Source: Pseudomonadota bacterium (GTDB taxonomy: Bacteria > Desulfobacterota > Desulfobulbia > Desulfobulbales > SURF-16). Taken from it: DNA of 64,000 nucleotides. The DNA is taken from NCBI GenBank assembly GCA_018897105.1, contig JAHILF010000164.1, positions 36,966 to 100,965 on the forward strand, written 5' to 3'. The notes under the pieces were generated by a model that was given only the letters and a program-made list of their open reading frames with translations, had not been told where the DNA came from and did no database searches. The position numbers and the translations under genes were made by a program. Shown in pieces: positions 46,267 to 53,263 of the stretch. Numbering within the stretch: position 1 is the stretch's first letter; each line of letters begins with the position of its first letter.

Positions 46267-47136
46267 GTGCATTACGAAGGTATGATCATCCGGCCTCCCA
46301 GTGAGGCCGACTCCATCATCCTGCAGGTCACGGTCGGTTGCTCCCACAATAAATGCACCTTCTGCGGGACCTATAAGGATGTTCGTTTCCACCTGAAACA
46401 GGACGACGTGGTGGATCAGGATATCGATTTTGCCGCCACTTACTGCAAACGGCAAAAGAGAGTCTTTCTGGCGGACGGGGATGCCCTGATCATCCCCCAG
46501 CGTCGTCTGGTCGACCTGCTGACCCGCATCAGGATTAAGATTCCCTGGGTGAACAGGATCAGCCTGTACGGTAATGCCAAATCTGTTCTGCTGAAATCCG
46601 CTGAAGAATTGCAGGAGCTGAAAAGTCTCGGGCTTGACCGGGTTTATATGGGGCTTGAAAGCGGTGCGGACAGGATCTTACAAAACATCAGAAAGGGTGC
46701 GGATGCAGCCAAAATGATCAGGGCCGGTCAGAGAGTCAAGGAGGCCGGTCTGTTTCTTTCCTTGACCGTTCTGCTCGGCATCGGCGGGACAGAATTTTCC
46801 AGGGAGCATGCAGTGGAAACCGGCCGGGTCGTGTCAGCAATGTCCGCCAATCAGATCGCGGTATTGACCCTCATGCTTCTTCCCAACACTGGCCTTTATC
46901 GTCTTGAAAAATCGGGACAATTTACACTGCCGAACCAGATGGAGATGCTGCATGAACTGCGGTTGATGGTGGAAAACATCAGCATCAGCCGGGCACAGTT
47001 CCAGGCCAACCATGCCTCCAATTACCTTCCCATCAATTGCCGCCTCAGCAGGGACAAGGAAATGGTGCTTGCCGCCATTGACCAGGCCCTGAACGGAGAG
47101 AAAAGATTGACGCCCGAGTACCTTCGTGCCCTGTAA
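46267..47136 (+). CDS. Radical SAM protein with CX4CX2C cluster motif
   Basis: The 289-residue cytosolic protein begins HYEGMIIRPPSEADSI. It has TVGCSHNKCTFCGTYKDVRF, in which cysteines 25, 30 and 33 give the CX4CX2C variant of the radical SAM motif instead of CX3CX2C. The barrel continues with GLDRVYMGLESGADRILQNIRKG and LTVLLGIGGTEFSREHA. The family is related to B12-independent Elp3/MiaB-like radical SAM proteins, and its substrate is unknown. Start is GTG after the serC stop, chosen to keep the YEG..RPPSEA N terminus of homologues; an ATG at 46282 is less likely. Confidence 0.84.
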   Translation: MHYEGMIIRPPSEADSIILQVTVGCSHNKCTFCGTYKDVRFHLKQDDVVDQDIDFAATYCKRQKRVFLADGDALIIPQRRLVDLLTRIRIKIPWVNRISLYGNAKSVLLKSAEELQELKSLGLDRVYMGLESGADRILQNIRKGADAAKMIRAGQRVKEAGLFLSLTVLLGIGGTEFSREHAVETGRVVSAMSANQIAVLTLMLLPNTGLYRLEKSGQFTLPNQMEMLHELRLMVENISISRAQFQANHASNYLPINCRLSRDKEMVLAAIDQALNGEKRLTPEYLRAL

Positions 47137-47172
47137 AATCAACGCAAGACCCTGATTTTTATTGCCCTGATT

Positions 47173-48337
47173 TTAGCCAGGCAGCAGGATCTCAAAACGG
47201 GCTCCTTGGCCCGGCGAATTGATCAGGAGCAGATCACCGTCAAATTTGAGCATCAGTTGTCTGAGATACTCAGACCAAGTCCTGTCCCCTGCCCCACCGG
47301 CTTGGTGGTAAAAAAAGGCTCAAAAATATTTTCCTGGGCCATGGGCTCAATTCCCCCGCCGTTGTCTTCTATGGCCAGACAGACCTTGTCATCCTTGCTG
47401 CAAACAGCAATGTTGACAGCGGGCTCGAAACCGGCATCCCCCCTTCTTTTCAGCCAGAGCGTATCTGGAATTTGACAGGAGATTAAGCAATACCTGTTCA
47501 AACTCTGTCTGAACGGCTTTGACGGATGGGACATTGTCATCAATGTCCAGATTGATGGTGATGCCATGGTTAAGAAACTGCATGCGGCAGAGGGACAGGG
47601 CATCTTTTACGACATCCTGCAGATAAAAATTACCGATATCCTGTGGCGGATGCCCCAATGAACGGACATGATCGATCAGTCGGGTGATGCGACTGACATT
47701 ATCAAGCAGAACCTGCACGTCATGTAACGTCATGTAATATCTTTCCCATGTCAACAAGCCGCGTCGGTGCAGAAGCTGCCATCCTTGGACGGTAATGGAG
47801 ATGACATTGAGCGGCTGGTTTATTTCATGCGCCATTGAGGTGGCCATTTCACCGAGTGCGGCAAGCCTGACGGAATTCACTTTTCTTTTTGGCTTGCAGA
47901 AGCTTTAAGGCCTTGTGCAGCTCGTTGGTCCGTTCCTCCACCATTTTTTCAAGGTGCTCACGGTGCCGTTTCAATTCCAGATGGGTGCGCACCCGAGCTT
48001 TGATTATGGCAGCGCTGACCGGTTTAACCAGATAGTCCACCGCGCCAAGGGCAAGACCTTTTTCCTCATTTTCCTCTTCAGCCCTGGCAGTGACAAATAT
48101 GACCGGGATATAATGAAACCTTTCATCCTGCTTCAGCAGTTTACACAGTTCATAGCCGTCCATGACCGGCATCATGATATCGAGCAAAATAAGATCCGGC
48201 GGTTCGTTCTGAATGATGTCAAGCGCCTCGGACCCGCTTGTCGCAGTAAGCACCTGATAATCTTCCGCCAGTTTGCTGGCCAAAATTCTGACACTTGCAG
48301 GAAAGTCATCAACAATAAGTATTTTTTCCTTAGACAA
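47173..48337 (-). pseudogene. Receiver-histidine kinase hybrid gene, broken by at least three frame changes
   Basis: Read on the minus strand, an intact receiver domain (KILIVDDFPASVRIL, phospho-Asp in LLDIMMPVMDGYEL, LVKPVSAAI) runs into a coiled coil (LEKMVEERTNELHKALKLLQAKKK). The frame shifts near 47880, at an A/G-rich run, into a HisKA domain (ALGEMATSMAHEINQPL). It shifts again near 47440 at a run of six G, into the ATPase part ([33 protein letters not shown]). It shifts a third time near 47262, ending [20 protein letters not shown], with a TAA at 47173. Together these pieces form one classical REC-HisKA-HATPase protein that signalled to a response regulator. All three joins are homopolymer or near-homopolymer sites. 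Confidence 0.82.
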
Positions 48338-48604
48338 ATCCTGATTCAGGCGACTACCTTTGACAACTTATTGAAAACACAATATTTAATTGTTTAATTA
48401 CAATATAAAATTTTAACCATGTCGTTAGGTTAGAGACTTTTCCCCTGCAAAATTAATACGAATTTAACTTGTAATCATCAGACATGTTCAATATCATCTA
48501 TTTCAGTAATGACATATGATACCTTGCAGGCCATAGCTTATCATATTAAATACACATTAATTTTATATTTTACTTTTATTTTGGCAGAGCCAGATTGAAA
48601 TTGT

Positions 48605-49026
48605 ATGATTCAAGATCAATATCGAATCATGGTGGTTGATGATGAACCTGCCATTGCAGGAGGGATTGCAGACACCCTTGCCGCGCTGACCGGCCACATT
48701 TACCACCCATACAGTGATGCTCTTCAGGCATTGGAGCCTTTACAGACAGACCGTACAGCCTGGTGCTGACTGATGTAACAATGCCCGGACTCAACGGATT
48801 CGAACTTCTGAAAAAAATGAAAATTGTTCATCATGGTACCGATTTTATAGTGATTACTGCTCATAAGTCAAAGGATGTTGTCTACAATTCCCACATTCTC
48901 GGCGCAGCCAATATCTTATATTAACCACTGAATATCGAAGAACTGGAAACTGCGGTTCATGATTGCCACAGAAAGTTCCTGATCTGGCCGGTCCGTTTAC
49001 AGGAAGTATCATTTATTAATCAATAG
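48605..49026 (+). pseudogene. Response-regulator receiver gene, decayed (frameshift plus nonsense codon)
   Basis: The 5' part encodes MIQDQYRIMVVDDEPAIAGG, then LAALTGHIYHPYSDALQAL, but stops at TGA near 48770. In the next frame the domain resumes as YSLVLTDVTMPGLNGFELLKK, with the phospho-Asp in LTD, and goes on to ITAHKSKDVV and LGAANILY. A TAA at 48922-48924 then replaces the codon of the invariant receiver lysine (expected KP), and PLNIEELETAV continues behind it. Two independent lesions make a real pseudogene more likely than an assembly error. It lies divergently from the broken kinase and may have been its partner. Confidence 0.82.
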
Positions 49027-49060
49027 CTGATCACAGTCAGCCTTTCTCTATATTAATATT

Positions 49061-50149
49061 GTGTCCGACGCCTCTTTTCCCAAAAAAATAGACCTCCGGA
49101 ATCTCACCCGGGACGACGTGAAGTCTTTTGCCGTTGACCACGGTCTGCCCGCCTTTCGCGCGAAACAGCTATTTTCCTGGCTGTATCGCCCCGGCATCGC
49201 CTCTTTTGCCGAAATGACCGACCTGCCCAAAGACCTGCGGGAGTCACTGGCAAAAGAGGCATTCTTCAGCCGCCTGACCCCGGCTGTGAAAGAATTATCA
49301 AACGACGGCACCATAAAATACGGTTTTCGCCTGCAAGACGGCAAGATGATCGAATCCGTGCTGATCCCGGAAGAAGACAGAAATACGCTGTGCATTTCCT
49401 CCCAGGTTGGATGCGCCATGGCTTGCGCCTTCTGCCTTACCGGCACCATGGGATTTTCCAGAAATTTGAGCTGCGCTGAGATAGTCGATCAGGTTTGCGC
49501 GGTGAGCGAGGACCTGCGGGAGAACAATCTGGGTATGATCAATAACCTGGTCTTCATGGGGATGGGAGAGCCTCTGGCCAATTTTGACAATCTCATCAAG
49601 GCTCTCACCATTTTGCTGGATGAGTTGGGGCTTCATTTTTCAGAGCGCAGAATCACGGTGTCCACCTGCGGGCTTGCTCCGAAAATCATTGAACTGGGGC
49701 AGAGACTCAAGGTAAATCTTGCCGTCTCCCTGCATGCCGCAGATAATGACACACGCAATCGACTGATGCCCATCAATCTGCGTTACCCGCTGGAAATCCT
49801 TCTCGATGCTTGCCGGGAATTTTCCCTTCCCAGAAGGAAGAGAATCACCTTTGAATATGTTCTGCTGAAAGGCGTTAATGATTCGGACCAGGACGCCGTA
49901 AAACTTGCGAGGCTGCTGCACGGCATGCCGGCCAAGATAAACCTGCTGCCCTGCAATGAGGCGCCGGAACTTCCCTTTGCCAAACCGGGTCGGCAAAGAA
50001 CCGACACTTTTCAGGATATCCTGAGAAGGAAGGGTTTTACGGTTCTTGTCAGGTCCAGCCGCGGCGCGGATATCTCCGCAGCCTGCGGCCAGCTTGCTGC
50101 CAAATCATCTGCCTGCGAGACTGCTCTCAAGGATGACAAGATGCCCTAG
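49061..50149 (+). CDS. rlmN: Dual-specificity RNA methyltransferase RlmN
   Basis: The 362-residue radical-SAM enzyme methylates C2 of A2503 in 23S rRNA and A37 of some tRNAs. The cluster cysteines are C118, C122 and C125 (SSQVGCAMACAFCLTG), and GMGEPLANFDNL, RRITVSTCGLAP and FEYVLLKGVND are typical. The C-terminal region has RSSRGADISAACGQL with the catalytic Cys. GTG is the start after a short AT-rich leader; no Shine-Dalgarno sequence is obvious. It lies next to the decayed two-component genes but is intact. Confidence 0.95.
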   Translation: MSDASFPKKIDLRNLTRDDVKSFAVDHGLPAFRAKQLFSWLYRPGIASFAEMTDLPKDLRESLAKEAFFSRLTPAVKELSNDGTIKYGFRLQDGKMIESVLIPEEDRNTLCISSQVGCAMACAFCLTGTMGFSRNLSCAEIVDQVCAVSEDLRENNLGMINNLVFMGMGEPLANFDNLIKALTILLDELGLHFSERRITVSTCGLAPKIIELGQRLKVNLAVSLHAADNDTRNRLMPINLRYPLEILLDACREFSLPRRKRITFEYVLLKGVNDSDQDAVKLARLLHGMPAKINLLPCNEAPELPFAKPGRQRTDTFQDILRRKGFTVLVRSSRGADISAACGQLAAKSSACETALKDDKMP

Positions 50150-50191
50150 CGGGTGCCTTGAATAATGAGAATTTTCGTCCGAGATCAAGAA

Positions 50192-50269
50192 ACAGTGAAA
50201 ATGAAAAAGTACCCCTTGGGTATAAACGCCGCATATTAGGCATATGTGAGCATTTTTCATTTTCGCTGT
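50192..50269. repeat. Long imperfect inverted repeat between rlmN and the glycine-zipper gene
   Basis: Arms of 17 bases (ACAGTGAAAATGAAAAA and TTTTTCATTTTCGCTGT, one mismatch) flank a 44-base centre that contains smaller palindromes (TACCC..GGGTA and GCATAT..CATATG). It lies between convergent genes, so it may act as a two-way transcription terminator or be a remnant of a small repeat element. Confidence 0.6.
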
Positions 50270-50310
50270 GACACAGAGATCGGGCGAAAAGGCAATTATT
50301 CACGATACAC

Positions 50311-50766
50311 TTACCGCCGATAGCGGCCATGGTTTTTATACGCCTTATGGCCTCCGTTCCACTGCGGCCCGTGTTGATAGCCGCGCCCGTAATGTTTGTA
50401 ACCAGGCCCGGGAATGACCACAACCTCTACCGGGCGATAGTAAGGAACAACGACAGGCACGGGCCGAGGCGGCGGCATGATCACCTGCCGGTAAACCGGG
50501 GCCGGTTGCTGAACCCACACATTTCCGCCGCTATAACCTTGTCTTGCATAGTAGCCGCCATTATCCATCTCATTGCCGACAATGTAGCCCACTGCAGCTC
50601 CAATGGCGGCGCCGATCAGTGTGCCTTCCGTATTGCGGCCTACAGCCTGACCGACAAGTGCGCCACCTGCCGCCCCGGTTACAGCTCCGGAAGAGGCATT
50701 GCCTGCGTCTGCGTTTGAAGTTGCGCACAGAAAAACAAGAGAAGCGAGAACGATGAGTTTTTTCAT
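50311..50766 (-). CDS. Glycine-zipper envelope protein
   Basis: The 151-residue protein has a signal peptide (KLIVLASLVFLCATSNADA). A glycine-zipper region follows (SGAVTGAAGGALVGQAVG and GTLIGAAIGAAVGYIVGNEM, about residues 27-68). The tail is rich in Pro, Tyr, Gly, His and Arg (PVYRQVIMPPPRPVPVVV, ending HKAYKNHGRYRR). Gly-zipper 2TM-type domains insert into or lie along the outer membrane; the tail could bind peptidoglycan or polysaccharide. It resembles YmgG/SlyB-like proteins without clear orthology. Confidence 0.82.
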   Translation of the reverse strand: MKKLIVLASLVFLCATSNADAGNASSGAVTGAAGGALVGQAVGRNTEGTLIGAAIGAAVGYIVGNEMDNGGYYARQGYSGGNVWVQQPAPVYRQVIMPPPRPVPVVVPYYRPVEVVVIPGPGYKHYGRGYQHGPQWNGGHKAYKNHGRYRR

Positions 50767-50918
50767 GATGACCTCCTGATTTTTTTCAAAATTTTTCTTT
50801 CACTTTGATTCAAGAGTAAAACGAAAAATGATGAAAAAATAGAGGACATCGGGGCAAACCGGCCTAGACATGACCCGACATCGACCCGATATGGCTTTCA
50901 TTTCGATAAGATAGCATA

Positions 50919-51212
50919 TCAGGTCTGCTGTTCTTCAATATGATAGGAGGCCATACTGATATGGCCTCCTTTACAGCGCGGGCAGCGGCCGGGGCGGTTG
51001 AAACGATGCCGGTCTTTAAATAAAAAGCCGCATTTCATGCATGCGTAAGGTCTGACCAGCAGTCTTTTCCCCTGTGAGGACAATGTCCGGCTGATATGGT
51101 CAAGATGTTCATACACCTCCTTTTCACGAATCGACAGCAGTTGGGAAATTTCCAGGGCATTGACCTCTTCATTCCTTAACAGGGCAATTATCTGCTGACG
51201 GATTGTCGCCAA
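50919..51212 (-). CDS. Winged-HTH protein with C-terminal zinc ribbon
   Basis: The 97-residue protein has an N-terminal helix-turn-helix segment (IRQQIIALLRNEEVNALEISQLLSIREKEVYEHLDHI) and a C-terminal zinc ribbon (ACMKCGFLFKDRHRF ... GRCPRCKGGHI), a pattern shared with small archaeal/bacterial transcription regulators. It is the third gene of an rtcB operon. Near its 3' end lies a perfect 11-base palindrome (50945-50970) inside the coding sequence. Its target is unknown; autoregulation is a guess. Confidence 0.82.
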   Translation of the reverse strand: MATIRQQIIALLRNEEVNALEISQLLSIREKEVYEHLDHISRTLSSQGKRLLVRPYACMKCGFLFKDRHRFNRPGRCPRCKGGHISMASYHIEEQQT

Positions 51213-51217
51213 TGTCG

Positions 51218-51580
51218 TTACATCCTGATTTTTGCCTCGGTCTTTTTCGAATTTTTTTCCAGGTGCCGGTAGTGCTTCACCGCTGTTTCCGCAAAACGCG
51301 TGACAACATTGGGCAGGTCTGATGTGTTCCAGATATAGGAGAAATCTTCTTTATCATTTAATCCTTTCTTAAAGGCAAATGCTGGTTGCTGATCAGGCAA
51401 CAGGGCGATGTCGCCATAACTCAGATCAATTCTTCCGGCAAAGACCTGACGAAACAGATCTTGTATGGTATAGACATAAAATTTTTTCACATCCTCGGTG
51501 GATTCTGCAGATCCGATTTTCCTTCTGTATTCGGGAAGTAATTCATTCTCAATTTTCGAAAACGAAAGTTGCGTTGTCAT
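51218..51580 (-). CDS. Uncharacterised 120-residue protein in the rtcB operon
   Basis: I do not recognise the family. The protein is soluble, helical and charged: SKIENELLPEYRRKIGSAES, VKKFYVYTIQDLFRQVFAGR, and a Lys-rich end. AAGGAGGATC lies just before the ATG at 51580, which is preferred over a start 18 bases upstream that overlaps this site. It follows rtcB by 41 bases and precedes the HTH/Zn-ribbon gene by five, so it is co-transcribed with an RNA ligase. It does not resemble archease, the usual RtcB partner. Confidence 0.75.
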   Translation of the reverse strand: MTTQLSFSKIENELLPEYRRKIGSAESTEDVKKFYVYTIQDLFRQVFAGRIDLSYGDIALLPDQQPAFAFKKGLNDKEDFSYIWNTSDLPNVVTRFAETAVKHYRHLEKNSKKTEAKIRM

Positions 51581-51621
51581 CCCAGATCCTCCTTGCAAAG
51601 ATTCAACTGCTTTTTGTCATT

Positions 51622-52794
51622 TCAACCTTTGATGACAGCCAAAGGTCGCAATTCAACGAGAACCTCAACCAGATCAATCTGATTTTCGATAACCTCGTCA
51701 ATATCCTTATAGGCACCTGCAGCTTCGTCAAGGTCACGCACATGACGAATGGAATGAATGATTCCCTGGTCTTCAAGCCTCTTCTGCTCCTGGGCCAGAT
51801 TCAGCTGCCGCTGGGCCTGTTTGCGTCCCATCTTCCGGCCCGCGCCATGGGCGCATGACTGGAAACTTTCCGTATTTCCCTGGCCTCTGACAATATAACT
51901 CGGACTGCCCTGAGAACCGGGGATTATACCAATCTCCCCTTCCCTGGCGCTGGTCGCCCCTTTGCGATGGACCATGACATTCTTGTGAAAGTGCATTTCA
52001 AGGGCCGCATAATTATGGGCTATATTGATGATTGGCTCAAAGGCGACAGAGGGGACAACCGCCAACAGGGCCTTCTTCACCCGCTCCATCATCAATTTTC
52101 GGTTGGCATAGGCAAATTCAACACAATAGGACATCTCCCGCAGATACTTCTGCCCAACGGCATTATCAACGGGTAGGAAAGCCAATTGCCATTTCTCGGG
52201 GATCTTTGAGCCCCACTTGCGATTCAGTTCAATGGCCAGGTGGTTATAATGATTTGCCACCTTGAACCCCAGGTTCCTGCTGCCGGAATGGATCATCAGC
52301 CAGATATGGCCATCATTGCCCTTCTGGATTTCAATGAAATGATTACCGCCGCCCAGAGTGCCCAACTGAGTCAAGGCATTGTTATACTCCTCTGAGATAA
52401 TCGGGAAATCGGAGAGAGGATGTCCTTGTGTTTCCGGCATTAATAACGGATCCTGTTTTTTCTTATGATGCTGAAAACCAAGGGGCACGGTTTTTCTGAT
52501 GCCGGAAAGAACGGCCTTAATCTTGTTGGTGGATAGCGTGGTCAGCGAGGTTTTAACCGCGCACATGCCGCAACCGATGTCAACCCCGACCGCATTGGGA
52601 ATGACTACCTCTTCAGAGGCCATGACTCCACCGATGGGCATACCATAACCCTGGTGCGCATCGGGCATGACGGCAATATGTTTAAAAAGAAAAGGAAGAT
52701 TCGCCAGATTTCTGGCCTGCTCAAAGGCGCCGGCTTCGATGTCGTCGAGCCAGAGTTTGATAGGCAGCTTTTCGGTGGTAACGACACGTCTCAT
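51622..52794 (-). CDS. rtcB: RNA-splicing ligase RtcB
   Basis: The 390-residue ligase joins 2',3'-cyclic phosphate or 3'-phosphate ends to 5'-OH RNA with GTP and Mn2+. Visible residues are D72 and C75 in VGVDIGCGMCAV, the GGGNHF loop (GTLGGGNHFIE), and the GMP-accepting H316 in SCAHGAGRKMGR. It is shorter than E. coli RtcB (408 residues) but complete. The organism thus has an RNA-repair or tRNA-healing activity; the two small genes behind it are probable accessory or regulatory partners. Confidence 0.95.
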   Translation of the reverse strand: MRRVVTTEKLPIKLWLDDIEAGAFEQARNLANLPFLFKHIAVMPDAHQGYGMPIGGVMASEEVVIPNAVGVDIGCGMCAVKTSLTTLSTNKIKAVLSGIRKTVPLGFQHHKKKQDPLLMPETQGHPLSDFPIISEEYNNALTQLGTLGGGNHFIEIQKGNDGHIWLMIHSGSRNLGFKVANHYNHLAIELNRKWGSKIPEKWQLAFLPVDNAVGQKYLREMSYCVEFAYANRKLMMERVKKALLAVVPSVAFEPIINIAHNYAALEMHFHKNVMVHRKGATSAREGEIGIIPGSQGSPSYIVRGQGNTESFQSCAHGAGRKMGRKQAQRQLNLAQEQKRLEDQGIIHSIRHVRDLDEAAGAYKDIDEVIENQIDLVEVLVELRPLAVIKG

Positions 52795-53263
52795 GAATAA
52801 AGGCTACTCCTCAGATTCAATGCACGGGCTGACGACAAAAAAAGTGGATTTCTGCATTATGACAATCCGCAAAAAAGAGTAAAAAAAAGTCAGAAAACGA
52901 CATGTTTCGTCACACGGGGTGATGCGCCCCACTGCAAAAGAGAAGTAATGCCCCACCGGAAAAAAAAGTCCAGGGGTGATGCTGGAGGTACAGAGCAAGA
53001 TCGAAATTCCGCCAAGTCACGGGAAGTTGTTTTCCGGGAAATTTATTATTTCAACAGCGTTGGCGAAGTTAAAGAACCATACGGCTCTCTCAACCCGTTT
53101 CTTCATTTTAAAATATGTCTGAATGAAGAGTCATGCAAGGGCATATCCCGTAAAAAATCATATCATATATTAGGCGCAGAGTTGTCATTTTTTCTTCACA
53201 TTCACCAAAACCCCGGCAAGGCTTACTGACATTTTCGTTTACCAATCGGCTGGGGAGTGTCTG
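52795..53263. other. Intergenic region upstream of rtcB, with a weak hypothetical ORF
   Basis: These 469 bases lie between the rtcB operon and the downstream end of the WD40 protein gene. A plus-strand frame at 52948-53229 could encode 93 basic residues (PHRKKKSRGDAGG...), but no family, strong Shine-Dalgarno sequence or conserved context supports it. The rtcB promoter should lie here, facing left. Nothing else is evident. Confidence 0.3.

Noticed and set aside
52948..53229. 93-codon plus-strand frame upstream of rtcB
   Set aside because: No family, weak ribosome site; described only as part of the intergenic region.
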